A DNA stretch of 64,000 bases from CAG-170 sp022779365 (lineage in GTDB: Bacteria > Bacillota > Clostridia > Oscillospirales > Oscillospiraceae): the NCBI GenBank assembly GCA_022779365.1, contig JALFSI010000010.1, positions 22,409 through 86,408 of the forward strand, given 5' to 3'. This document shows, in pieces, positions 1 through 7,716 of the stretch. The notes below the pieces were generated by a model. The model saw only the letters and a list, made by a program, of their open reading frames with translations, did not search any database and was not told the origin of the DNA. Every line of letters starts with the position of its first letter. The first letter of the stretch is position 1. A program made the translations under genes and the position numbers.

Positions 1-398
1 CAGTCACGGCTGTAGTACGTTTTGGCGCTGCTCTCGCCGCCAAAGAGGATCAGCCGCTTTGTGAACACGGCAAGCCCCGAGATGGTGACCGGGCGGCCGC
101 AGCCGTTCGAGGCTTCACCCAGCACGCGGTAGTAGTAGGTGATCTCGGCGGTGTAATAGCCGGTGTTGTAGGGCACTGCCTCCACCTGAATGCAGACGTG
201 CATCAGCTCCACATAGCGCGCCTTGGCGCTGGTGGACTGGTCGAGCACGCGCTGCGATTCCAGTGTTAAGTACACGCGCAGATCCTCTATGCAGTCCTTT
301 GCCAGACAACTGTCCGTGACTTTGTCCGTGTGTACGCAGACGGCTTCCTTGATCCCATGCAGATCACAGACCGGCTTGACAGAATTGGTATCGGACAT
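1..398 (-). CDS. Conserved hypothetical protein, N-terminal part (runs off the window edge)
   Basis: The minus strand is open from an ATG at 398 down to base 1, about 132 codons with no stop, so the gene is cut by the window edge. A strong AGGAGGG ribosome site lies 7 bases before the ATG. The protein begins MSDTNSVKPVCDLHGIKEA and has an early cysteine cluster (residues about 11, 21, 31, 36) followed by a beta-rich part with phrases such as ITYYYRVLG and VFTKRLILFGG. I recall similar proteins in clostridial genomes, always unnamed; no function is known to me. It is divergent from the tagA-like operon. No signal peptide or membrane helix is seen. Confidence 0.75.
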   Translation of the reverse strand, partial: MSDTNSVKPVCDLHGIKEAVCVHTDKVTDSCLAKDCIEDLRVYLTLESQRVLDQSTSAKARYVELMHVCIQVEAVPYNTGYYTAEITYYYRVLGEASNGCGRPVTISGLAVFTKRLILFGGESSAKTYYSRD

Positions 399-545
399 CG
401 GATTCCCTCCTGATCGAAAGATTAAGCATCGGCTTTTTCGGAGCTGCGCTGTGTTTCAGTGCGCCCCAAGAGCGTAGGCTTTCATAACAGTTTATGCCGA
501 CGCGGCAAAATGTGAAACTTCCGCCCGCGTTTTCTCGCGCGGCGA

Positions 546-574
546 TAGACAAAAGCGGGGGCGTGTGGTAAAAT
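546..574 (+). promoter_or_regulatory. Sigma-A type promoter of the tagA-tmk operon
   Basis: TAGACA (546-551) and TAAAAT (569-574) are separated by 17 bases and sit about 30 bases before the first gene of a five-gene operon. The spacing is ideal; the -35 has one mismatch. Confidence 0.6.
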
Positions 575-606
575 ACGCCTAGAATCAATAAAGTGGTGGG
601 GTATGC

Positions 607-1350
607 GTGCGTATGAAAACCGGAGTCCTGGGCTTGCAGTTTGACAATGTCACGATGGAGCAGGCGCTCGCGCGGGCGCGTGAGCTGCTGGGCGGCGACC
701 ATGCCGCGATGGTGGTCACGCCGAACGCGGAGATCGCGTACGAGGCGTTAAAGTCCGAGGAGCTGCGCGCGCTGCTCAATTCCGCCGACCTTATGCTGCC
801 GGACGGCAGCGGCGTGGTGCTGGCGGCGAAAATTCTCAAAACACCGCTGCGGCAGAAGGTCGCGGGCGTCGATTTTGCCGATGGTCTGCTGGGCGTTTTG
901 GAGGAAACGGGCGGCAGGCTGTATCTACTCGGAAGCAAGCCCGGCATCGGCGAGCTGGCGGCGGAAAAAATGCGCGAGAAGCACCCGAAGCTGAACGTCT
1001 GCGGCGTTGCCGACGGCTATTTTAAGGACGAAGCCGCCGTTGTGGAAAAGATCAACGCCGCCGCGCCGGACGTGCTGTTCGTGTGCCTCGGCGCGCCGAA
1101 GCAGGAGCGCTTTATGCAGGCGCACCGCAAGGAGCTGAACGTGCGTCTGATGGCGGGTCTCGGCGGAAGCCTTGACAGCTTCGCCGGGACGGTCAAGCGT
1201 GCGCCGCGCTGGATGATCCGCATGAACCTGGAGTGGCTGTACCGGCTCATCAAACAGCCGAGCCGCTTCGGGCGGATGCTCCGGCTGCCTAAATATATCT
1301 GGGCGGCGGTCTGTGAACGGATAAGAGGGAAGAAAAAATGGGAAAACTGA
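607..1350 (+). CDS. tagA: WecG/TagA/CpsF family glycosyltransferase
   Basis: A 247-residue member of glycosyltransferase family GT26. These enzymes move N-acetylmannosamine (or a related sugar) from a UDP donor onto undecaprenyl-diphospho-GlcNAc at the inner face of the membrane, an early step of teichoic acid or other wall-polymer linkage. Family marks seen: TPNAEI near residue 38, PDGSG near 66 with the catalytic aspartate, and GAPKQE near 161, plus a basic C-terminal tail typical for membrane attachment. A GTG at 607 has GGTGGGG five bases upstream; an ATG at 613 is the alternative. The stop overlaps the tmk start by 13 bases, so the two are co-transcribed. The acceptor polymer cannot be told from sequence. 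Confidence 0.85.
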   Translation: MRMKTGVLGLQFDNVTMEQALARARELLGGDHAAMVVTPNAEIAYEALKSEELRALLNSADLMLPDGSGVVLAAKILKTPLRQKVAGVDFADGLLGVLEETGGRLYLLGSKPGIGELAAEKMREKHPKLNVCGVADGYFKDEAAVVEKINAAAPDVLFVCLGAPKQERFMQAHRKELNVRLMAGLGGSLDSFAGTVKRAPRWMIRMNLEWLYRLIKQPSRFGRMLRLPKYIWAAVCERIRGKKKWEN

Positions 1351-2006
1351 TTGTATTCGAGGGAACGGACGGCAGCGGCAAGTCTACGCAGTTTGCGCAG
1401 CTCACGCACCGACTGGAGACGGAAAAGCGCCCGTTTCGGAAATTACAGTTCCCACAGTATCTGGAGCCGTCGTCGGCGCTCATTCGGATGTATCTAAACG
1501 GCGACTTTGGTGACTCGCCCGACGCAGTGAATCCCTACGCCGCCTCAGCGTTCTACGCAGTGGACCGCTACGCGTCCTATAAGCGCGTGTGGCAGAAGGA
1601 GTACGAGGCGGGCGGGCTGATCTTATCAGACCGCTATACGACCTCCAACGCCGTGCATCAGGGCAGCAAGCTGCCGCCCGAGGAGCAGGCGGCGTTTTTC
1701 GGCTGGCTGTATGATTTTGAGCACGAGCGGTTTGGGCTGCCGAAGCCCGATCTGGTGCTGTGCCTCGATATGCCCATCGAGCTGACCGAGCAGCTCATGC
1801 GCCAGCGCGAGGCGCAGACGCAGACGCACGCCGACATCCATGAAAAGGACGAGGCATACCTCCGCCTTTGCCGCGAGACGGCGCTGCGCGCGGCGGAGTA
1901 CTACGGCTGGCACGTCATCCACTGCGCAAAGGACGGGCGTGTGCGGAGCATTGAGGATATTCACAATGAAATTTACGCCTGCGTGCAGGCGTGTCTGGAG
2001 GAGTAA
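1338..2006 (+). CDS. tmk: Thymidylate kinase
   Basis: A 222-residue dTMP kinase, which phosphorylates dTMP to dTDP with ATP in the cytoplasm for DNA synthesis. The P-loop GTDGSGKST lies at residues 8-16, a DRY motif (SDRYTTSN) follows near residue 97, and the lid region contains QREAQTQTHADIHEKD, longer and more acidic than in E. coli Tmk. The length is slightly above the usual 205-215. It overlaps the tagA-like gene upstream and is 2 bases from the DJ-1 gene downstream, so it is part of one operon. Clostridia often carry this variant beside wall genes. Confidence 0.9.
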   Translation: MGKLIVFEGTDGSGKSTQFAQLTHRLETEKRPFRKLQFPQYLEPSSALIRMYLNGDFGDSPDAVNPYAASAFYAVDRYASYKRVWQKEYEAGGLILSDRYTTSNAVHQGSKLPPEEQAAFFGWLYDFEHERFGLPKPDLVLCLDMPIELTEQLMRQREAQTQTHADIHEKDEAYLRLCRETALRAAEYYGWHVIHCAKDGRVRSIEDIHNEIYACVQACLEE

Positions 2007-2008
2007 CT

Positions 2009-2554
2009 ATGGTCGCAATTTTATTGGGTACTGGATTTGAGCCGGTCGAGGCGCTTGCGCCGTGCGATATTCTGCGCCGCGGCGGCGTGGAGGTCAGGCT
2101 CGCCGCGCTGGAAGGGCGCGTGGTCGAGGGCGGTCAGGGCATCCGCGTGGAAGCGGACTGTGCACTTTCCGACCTGAGCGTCAACGATCTTGAAATGGTC
2201 GTGCTGCCAGGCGGGCTCGGCGGCGTACACTCGATCCTTGCGTGCGATGAGGCGCTGCGGCTCGTGCGCCGCGCGTATGACGCGGGTAAGCTCATCGGTG
2301 CGATCTGCGCCGCGCCGCAGATTTTGGCGAAGCTCGGCATCACCGACGGGCGCAAGGCGACGTGCTATCCCGGGGTGGAAGCCGTGATGGGCAATGCTTT
2401 GATGCAGGACGCGGGTGTGGTATGCGATGGCGCGGTCATCACCGGGCGCGCCATGGGCAGCGCCGAGGCGTTCGGACTGGCGCTTCTCGCCGCGCTGCGC
2501 GGGGAAGAGACGGCGCAGCGTGTTGCACAGGAGATCGTAAGCTGCGCCCGGTAA
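2009..2554 (+). CDS. DJ-1/PfpI family protein
   Basis: A 181-residue DJ-1/ThiJ/PfpI superfamily protein. The nucleophile elbow is IGAICAAPQIL with the reactive cysteine near residue 98, and an N-terminal MVAILLGTGFEPVEALAP matches the YajL/DJ-1 group, in which an N-terminal glutamate (here in GFEPVE) activates the cysteine. Members act as deglycase, chaperone or glyoxalase-like redox proteins; the true substrate here is unknown. The start at 2009 is set by GGAGGAG six bases upstream. An in-frame GTG at 1991 lies inside the tmk end and is less likely. It belongs to the same operon as tmk and mltG. Confidence 0.85.
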   Translation: MVAILLGTGFEPVEALAPCDILRRGGVEVRLAALEGRVVEGGQGIRVEADCALSDLSVNDLEMVVLPGGLGGVHSILACDEALRLVRRAYDAGKLIGAICAAPQILAKLGITDGRKATCYPGVEAVMGNALMQDAGVVCDGAVITGRAMGSAEAFGLALLAALRGEETAQRVAQEIVSCAR

Positions 2555-2572
2555 GGCGCAATTGGGGGTATT

Positions 2573-4000
2573 ATGTCCGATTTTGATGAAAAGCTGCCGC
2601 AGGACGGCACAGGCGGAGACCTTGACGGTCTGTCGCTGGACGATCTGCTGCGCAGCGCAAAGGAAGAGCTGGCGCGCGCCGACCGTTTGATCGACGAGCC
2701 GCCGCAGGAGACCGCGGGTGCGCCGGAGGATGCGCCGGAGACATTCCAGCCGCGGTCGCACAACGAGTACGCCGCGCCGGAGCAGCCGGTCGCGGAGGAT
2801 GACGAGCAGGAGCACACCCATCGCGCGCGCCTGTCCGCGCCGCTGAAGGTCCTGCTGTATGTGTGCGTGGTGCTGTTTGTGTCGGTGGGGCTTGCCGTGG
2901 GCGGCTGGCGCTGCGCGCAGGACGTGCTCGCGCTGACAAAGCCCGACCGCAAGGTCACGGTCACGGTGGAGGAAAATATGTCCATCGCCGACCTTACGCA
3001 GGAGCTGCACGACAAGGGTCTGGTCGATTATCCGTGGCTGTTCAAGTTCTACTGCTGGTACTCGCACGCCGAGGATAAGATCGACCCCGGCACATATGAG
3101 CTCAACAACCTCTATGACTATCACGCGCTGGTGAATGGTATGATCGCCTCGACCGGTGTGCGTGCGTCCGTGACGCTGACCATCCCGGAGGGCTACGAAT
3201 GCAAGGACATTTTTGCTCTGCTGGAGGAAAACGGCGTTTGCACGGCGCAGGCGCTGGAGCAAGCGTCGGCAAGCTACGAGTTTGACTATGACTTCCTCTC
3301 CGACCTGCCGTATGGCGAAAAGAACCGTCTGGAGGGCTACCTGTTCCCGGATACCTACGAGTTTTACCTCGGCGAAGAGCCGGAGGAGGCGATCGACCGC
3401 TTCCTGCGCAACTTCGACCGCAAGGTCACGCAGGAGCTGCGCGACCAGATCGACGTGCTCAACGAGGCGCTTGCCGCGCAGATGGCGGCGAACGACTTTA
3501 CCGCCGAGCAGATCGCAAACAGCCGCCTGACGCTGCATGACGTCATCACGGTCGCGTCGCTGGTCGAAAAAGAGACGGCGCGCTCGTCCGAGTCTGCGAA
3601 CATCGCCTCGGTCATCTATAACCGCCTTTGCAGCAAGCTCTATCCGTGCCTGCAGATCGACGCGACGATCCAGTACGCACTGGCGGAGCGCAAGGAGCAG
3701 CTCTCGAACGCTGACAAGGCGATCATCAGCCCGTATAACACCTACACGAACGCGGGTCTGCCGGTCGGACCGATCGCGAATCCGGGTCTTAATTCCATCC
3801 GCGCGGCACTGTATCCGGCGCAGACGGACTACTATTTCTACGCCCTCGGCACGGACGGTGTGCACAAATTCTCCACGACGTACTACGAGCATCAGGAATT
3901 TCTGATCGCACAGGGCGCGCAGACGGACGAGACGCCGTCGGACGTGCCTGCCGACACCGGCGATACAGCCACGGAGGGCGGCAATGCGGAAGAGACCTGA
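2573..4000 (+). CDS. mltG: Endolytic murein transglycosylase MltG
   Basis: A 475-residue YceG/MltG protein that cleaves nascent peptidoglycan strands at the outer membrane face and sets glycan length. It has an acidic cytoplasmic N-terminus of about 85 residues, one transmembrane helix near 88-110 (VLLYVCVVLFVSVGLAVGG), a LysM-like part, then the catalytic YceG domain with SLVEKETAR holding the catalytic glutamate, and later IQYAL and GLPVGPIANPG family marks. A threonine-rich acidic tail is an oddity of this clade. The start lies 18 bases after the DJ-1 stop with GGGGG near it. The stop overlaps the U32 gene by 17 bases. Confidence 0.92.
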   Translation: MSDFDEKLPQDGTGGDLDGLSLDDLLRSAKEELARADRLIDEPPQETAGAPEDAPETFQPRSHNEYAAPEQPVAEDDEQEHTHRARLSAPLKVLLYVCVVLFVSVGLAVGGWRCAQDVLALTKPDRKVTVTVEENMSIADLTQELHDKGLVDYPWLFKFYCWYSHAEDKIDPGTYELNNLYDYHALVNGMIASTGVRASVTLTIPEGYECKDIFALLEENGVCTAQALEQASASYEFDYDFLSDLPYGEKNRLEGYLFPDTYEFYLGEEPEEAIDRFLRNFDRKVTQELRDQIDVLNEALAAQMAANDFTAEQIANSRLTLHDVITVASLVEKETARSSESANIASVIYNRLCSKLYPCLQIDATIQYALAERKEQLSNADKAIISPYNTYTNAGLPVGPIANPGLNSIRAALYPAQTDYYFYALGTDGVHKFSTTYYEHQEFLIAQGAQTDETPSDVPADTGDTATEGGNAEET

Positions 4001-5204
4001 GCTGCTCTGTCCGGCGGGGGATATGGAGCGGCTGAAAATGGCGGTCGCCTACGGCGCGGACGCGGTGTATCTGGCGGGAACGAGCTTTGGTATGCGCTCG
4101 TTTGCCGGAAACTTTACGCCGGAGGAGCTGCCGGAGGCAGTGCGCTATGCGCACGCGCACGGTGTGCGCGTGCACGTCACGGTCAACACGATGCCGCGCG
4201 GCGATGAGGTCGAAAAGCTCCCGGAGCATTTGACGCTCCTCGACCGCGCGGGCGTGGATGCGCTCATCATTGCCGATCTCGGCGTCTTTATGATGGCGGG
4301 ACGGTACGCGCCCAACTGTGAGCGGCATATCTCCACGCAGCAGTCCATCGCCAACGCCCCGTGCGCGTCTGCGTGGCACGCGCTGGGCGCGCAGCGCGTG
4401 GTGCTGGCGCGCGAGCTGTCGCTGGACGAAATTCGCGTCATCCGCGAGAATACGCCGCCTGAGCTGGAGCTGGAGGTATTTTGCCACGGCGCGATGTGCG
4501 TGTCGTATTCCGGCAGGTGTCTGCTCAGCAACTACATGACCGGGCGTGACTCCAACCGCGGCGCGTGCGCGCAGCCGTGCCGGTATGAATACGCGCTGAT
4601 GGAGGAAAAGCGCCCCGGCGAGTTCTTCCCGGTGTTTGAGGATGAAAAGGGCACATACATCATGAACTCGCGCGACCTGTGCATGATCGACCATCTGGAC
4701 GATCTGATGGACGCGGGCGTGGACTGCCTGAAGATCGAGGGGCGCGCCAAATCTGCCTATTACGCCGCGATCGTGACGGGCGCGTATCGCCATGTGCTGG
4801 ATGACATTGCGGCGGGCAAGCCCATCGACCCGGTCTGGCGTGACGAGGTCGAGCACGTCTCGCACCGGCATTACGCTACGGGCTTTTTCTACGGCGATCC
4901 GGGGCAGTACACCGCCTCGTCGCGGTATATCCGAGACTGGCAGATCTGTGCGGTGGTCGAGTCGTGTGACGAAGCGGGGAACGCTGTTCTGAGCCTGCGC
5001 AACAAGTTTGCGCGCGGCGATACGGTGGAGCTGGTCGGACCTGACTGCAAGCCGTTTTCCTGGACGGTCGGCGCGATGGAAGACATGGAGGGCATCCCCC
5101 TCACCGAGCCCCGCACGCCGCAGCTGCGCTTCCGCGCCAAACTGCCGCAATATGTTCCGCCGATGTCGTTTGTTCGACACGCGGTGGCACTGTCAGCAGA
5201 ATAA
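3984..5204 (+). CDS. U32 family peptidase-like protein (TrhP/RlhA-type)
   Basis: A 406-residue peptidase U32 family protein. The hallmark ELEVFCHGAMCVSYSGRC at about residues 161-178 and two further cysteines in RGACAQPCRYEY fit the iron-sulfur ligands of TrhP (tRNA U34 hydroxylation) and RlhA (23S rRNA C2501 hydroxylation). The start LLCPAGDMERLKMAVAYGADAV is typical for the TIM-barrel N-terminus. The family is called a peptidase for historical reasons; RNA hydroxylation using prephenate-derived chemistry is the better-supported role for TrhP/RlhA. Which RNA is the target cannot be told. It follows mltG with a 17-base overlap, an order common in Firmicutes, and ends before a clear terminator. 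Confidence 0.88.
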   Translation: MRKRPELLCPAGDMERLKMAVAYGADAVYLAGTSFGMRSFAGNFTPEELPEAVRYAHAHGVRVHVTVNTMPRGDEVEKLPEHLTLLDRAGVDALIIADLGVFMMAGRYAPNCERHISTQQSIANAPCASAWHALGAQRVVLARELSLDEIRVIRENTPPELELEVFCHGAMCVSYSGRCLLSNYMTGRDSNRGACAQPCRYEYALMEEKRPGEFFPVFEDEKGTYIMNSRDLCMIDHLDDLMDAGVDCLKIEGRAKSAYYAAIVTGAYRHVLDDIAAGKPIDPVWRDEVEHVSHRHYATGFFYGDPGQYTASSRYIRDWQICAVVESCDEAGNAVLSLRNKFARGDTVELVGPDCKPFSWTVGAMEDMEGIPLTEPRTPQLRFRAKLPQYVPPMSFVRHAVALSAE

Positions 5205-5209
5205 GAATG

Positions 5210-5244
5210 ATCGCGGGCTTTCACAACGGAAAGCCCGCGATTTT
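5210..5244 (+). terminator. Intrinsic terminator of the tagA-U32 operon
   Basis: A 13-bp perfect stem (5210-5222 with 5229-5241), 6-base loop, then TTTT. It lies directly after the U32 gene stop. Confidence 0.85.
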
Positions 5245-5254
5245 ACACCGCACC

Positions 5255-5431
5255 AGAGCCTTCCCCTTGAGGGGAAGGTGGCTCGCGCAGCGAGACGGAT
5301 GAGGAGAAGGGTAGTCCATTTTGAGCTGTTGCCACGTTTCGGCTCAGAAACGCGATCCAGCTCAAAAACAAGAACGCTTCCCCTCATCAGTCAGCCTTCG
5401 GCTGACAGCTTCCCCCTGGGGGGAAGCCTTT
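5255..5431. repeat. MITE-like palindromic repeat with compound inverted ends
   Basis: The left end (5257-5305) and right end (5384-5431) are imperfect inverted copies of each other. Each end itself holds two small hairpins: a CTTCCCC/GGGGAAG hairpin, then a second (GGCTCGCGCAGCGAG on the left, GTCAGCCTTCGGCTGAC on the right), followed by GATGAGG. The middle of about 75 bases has no gene. I recall repeats of this kind in many copies in Oscillospiraceae genomes, usually between genes. It sits between two terminators, in a place that harms no gene. Confidence 0.75.
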
Positions 5432-5469
5432 GACTTTTTGCAAACCTGCCAAATTGGTGCGCAAACAAC

Positions 5470-5501
5470 AAAAAGCCTTCCCTGATCGGGGAAGGCTTTT
5501 T
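5470..5501 (-). terminator. Intrinsic terminator of the wall hydrolase gene
   Basis: A 13-bp perfect stem (5470-5482 with 5489-5501) whose arms carry five A and five T at the outside, so it can work in both directions. It lies 8 bases after the stop of the minus-strand gene at 5510. Confidence 0.85.
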
Positions 5502-5509
5502 GCATTATT

Positions 5510-6814
5510 TTACCCGATGATGCGGCGGGCACCGATGTATTTGTTGACGTAGTAGGTCTGATCCAGCGAGTCCACACGCACGCCCGAGGACGGGGTAGAG
5601 GCGTGGACAAAGTTGCCGCCGCCGATGTACATACCGACGTGGTCGGCGTAGCCGCCGTAGCCGAAGAACACGAGGTCGCCGACCTGCAGCTCGCTGCGCG
5701 AGACGGACGTGCCCTGCTTCATCTGCCCGTCCGCCGTGCGGTTCATCGAGTAGCCATACTGACCGAGGCAGTAGTACATCAGACCCGAGCAGTCAAAGCC
5801 CGTGGACGGCGACGCGCCCGCGTACACATACGAGTAGCCGACAAACTGCATCACAAAGTTTGCGATCTCCACGCCCGCGCCGCTGCCGCTGACGTCGATC
5901 GTCTGCGACGCGCCGGAGCTGTCGCGCAGGTAGCCGCCGTGGACATAGGCGACGTGCCCCTCATAATTGATGCGATACCAGCCGTTGGAGCACTTACCGG
6001 TGATGTTCACCGCTTCGCCGCGCGTGAGCGTGCCGACGGCAGTGCTGCTGGACGTCCAGGAATCGCGCACGTTCAGCTTATCGGTATCGACGTAAAGCGT
6101 GTCGGTGTAGTCCTTGACGCTCACATCGTCCTCGTCATAGCCGTCTGCCTGCACCGTTGCGCTGAGGACGAGCCCATAGTAGTATTCGTTCACGCCCTTA
6201 TACGCGCGCAGGAACATCGCCATTGCCTCCTGCCGGGAGGTGTAGCCGGTGGGATTCAGGACGCTGCCGCCGCTGACCGCCGTGCCGTAGACATAGCCGC
6301 ACTTGTAGCAGATCTGCGCCGCGTCGGTCGCCCAGGACGCGATCTGCGAATAGTCCAGGAACTTGGACATATCCGTACCGTCGGGGCTGGGACGGAACGC
6401 TGCCGCGTTGCAGAAGTTCAGAATGATCTGGAAAAATTCCTGCCGCGTCAGCTTCTGGTCGGGGCGGAATGTACCGTCGGGATAGCCGGAGACGATACCG
6501 GCCTCATACGCCTGCAAAATGACGGTTTCGCTGGTGTCGGAAAAATAATCCGTGCGGGACGGCTCAATGGAGTCCTTTGTGATCTTTTCAAACGCGTGGA
6601 TCGCCAGACGGCACATCTCGCCGCGCGTAATATCGTTTTTGAGATTGTAGCCGGCAAAGGAATCCGGGATGAGCCCGAGCGTGTTCATTTCCGTAAAGTC
6701 GCCGGCGAACCAACTGCTGTAACCCGCAACGCTCACGCCGAGGCAGGTGCCAGCCAGCGTCAGCAGCAGCGCGAAGCACAGTGCCAGCGCGCAGAGCCTT
6801 CTTGTCGCTTTCAA
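5510..6814 (-). CDS. Secreted SLH-SH3-NlpC/P60 cell-wall hydrolase
   Basis: A 434-residue exported protein. Residues 1-27 form a signal peptide. Three SLH repeats follow (about 30-220, with ITRGEMCRLAIHAF, SGYPDGTFRPDQKLTRQEFF and GYTSRQEAMAMF), which anchor proteins to the wall. An SH3b domain (LNVRDSWTSSSTAVGTL, about 245-305) and a C-terminal NlpC/P60 endopeptidase domain complete it, with catalytic Cys in FDCSGLMYY and His in ADHVGMYIG and NFVHAST. Such enzymes cut D-Glu to diamino-acid bonds in peptidoglycan. The start is a TTG at 6814, chosen because AAGGAGG lies 8 bases upstream and the signal peptide begins there. It is one base after the exoA stop and shares its operon. Confidence 0.9.
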   Translation of the reverse strand: MKATRRLCALALCFALLLTLAGTCLGVSVAGYSSWFAGDFTEMNTLGLIPDSFAGYNLKNDITRGEMCRLAIHAFEKITKDSIEPSRTDYFSDTSETVILQAYEAGIVSGYPDGTFRPDQKLTRQEFFQIILNFCNAAAFRPSPDGTDMSKFLDYSQIASWATDAAQICYKCGYVYGTAVSGGSVLNPTGYTSRQEAMAMFLRAYKGVNEYYYGLVLSATVQADGYDEDDVSVKDYTDTLYVDTDKLNVRDSWTSSSTAVGTLTRGEAVNITGKCSNGWYRINYEGHVAYVHGGYLRDSSGASQTIDVSGSGAGVEIANFVMQFVGYSYVYAGASPSTGFDCSGLMYYCLGQYGYSMNRTADGQMKQGTSVSRSELQVGDLVFFGYGGYADHVGMYIGGGNFVHASTPSSGVRVDSLDQTYYVNKYIGARRIIG

Positions 6815-6815
6815 T

Positions 6816-7577
6816 TCAAAATTCCTCCTTCAGTTCGAGCCCCACCGGGCAATGGTCAGAGCCAAGGATCTCATGGTAGATCGGCGCGGACAGGACGGCG
6901 TCGCGCAGCCGGTCGGAGACGAGAAAATAGTCGATCCGCCAGCCGGCGTTCTTCTCCCGCGCGTGGAAGCGGTAGCTCCACCAGGAGTACGCGCCGGTCA
7001 GCTCCGGGTTGCGCCAGCGGAACACGTCGGTAAACCCGGCGGCGAGGAGCTGCGTGAATTTTGCACGCTCTTCGTCGGAAAAGCCGGGGTTTCCGCGGTT
7101 CGGACCGGGATTTTTCAGGTCGATCGGTTCGTGCGCCACGTTGAGGTCGCCGCAGGCGATCACGGGCTTTTTCGCGTCGAGCATCCGCAGGTGCTCGCGG
7201 AACGCGTCGTCCCACGCCATGCGGTGGTCCAGACGCTTCAGGTCCTCCTGCGCGTTCGGGGTGTAGCAGGTGACGAGGTAATAGCGGTCAAATTCCAGCG
7301 TGATGAGCCGCCCTTCGCCGTCCAGGCGCTCGTCGCCGATGCCGTACTGGCTGGTCAGCGGTTCGTGCCGCGTAAAAACGGCAGTGCCGGAGTAGCCCTT
7401 CTTTTCCGCCGAGTGCCAATACTGCCGGTAGCCCGGCAGGTCCAGCGCCAGCTGATCCGGCTGCATTTTTGTCTCCTGCAAGCAGAAGCAGTCGGCGTTC
7501 ACGGTCTTGAAAAAATCAAGGAAGCCCTTGCCCAGACAGGCGCGCAGCCCATTGACGTTCCAGGAAATAAACCGCAT
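6816..7577 (-). CDS. exoA: Exodeoxyribonuclease III
   Basis: A 253-residue ExoIII/AP endonuclease of the endonuclease-exonuclease-phosphatase fold, which cuts abasic sites in base-excision repair. Motifs run in family order: FISWNVNGLRA near the start, LQETK with the metal-binding glutamate, CGDLNVAHEPIDLKNP, and the closing GSDHCPVGLEL with the catalytic His. The ATG at 7577 has GAGGGG about 8 bases upstream and gives the standard MRFISWN start; the in-frame start at 7601 would add eight residues across the ribosome site and is rejected. A near-consensus promoter lies upstream. The next gene in the operon is the unrelated wall hydrolase. Confidence 0.93.
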   Translation of the reverse strand: MRFISWNVNGLRACLGKGFLDFFKTVNADCFCLQETKMQPDQLALDLPGYRQYWHSAEKKGYSGTAVFTRHEPLTSQYGIGDERLDGEGRLITLEFDRYYLVTCYTPNAQEDLKRLDHRMAWDDAFREHLRMLDAKKPVIACGDLNVAHEPIDLKNPGPNRGNPGFSDEERAKFTQLLAAGFTDVFRWRNPELTGAYSWWSYRFHAREKNAGWRIDYFLVSDRLRDAVLSAPIYHEILGSDHCPVGLELKEEF

Positions 7578-7621
7578 CGCACACACCCCTCTGTCAGACA
7601 AAAATCTCCGAAATCTTTTTC

Positions 7622-7650
7622 ATTATATCAGATTATGACAACCACGGCAA
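7622..7650 (-). promoter_or_regulatory. Sigma-A promoter of exoA
   Basis: On the minus strand, TTGCCG (7650-7645) and a perfect TATAAT (7627-7622) are 17 bases apart, giving a leader of about 40 bases before the exoA ATG. Confidence 0.75.
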
Positions 7651-7681
7651 GAGAAAATTTGTTCACACTTCGTTCTCAATG

Positions 7682-7710
7682 TTGTAAAACCGGGGGATTT
7701 ATGCTATAAC
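7682..7710 (+). promoter_or_regulatory. Promoter placed directly before murT
   Basis: TTGTAA (7682-7687) and TATAAC (7705-7710) are 17 bases apart and the -10 is preceded by TGC, an extended -10. The murT ATG begins only six bases after the -10, so transcription should start at or next to the A of the ATG. Confidence 0.7.
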
Positions 7711-7716
7711 ATCTGC

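Noticed and set aside
2021..3892. A 623-codon open frame on the minus strand
   Set aside because: It is the mirror of the DJ-1 and mltG genes. The composition (many R, V, H) is what GC-rich antisense frames give, and there is no ribosome site or known motif.
3789..5180. A 463-codon minus-strand frame
   Set aside because: Antisense to the U32 gene with shadow composition; no start site support.
5603..7033. A 476-codon plus-strand frame
   Set aside because: Antisense to the SLH-NlpC/P60 gene whose domains, signal peptide and ribosome site are clear.
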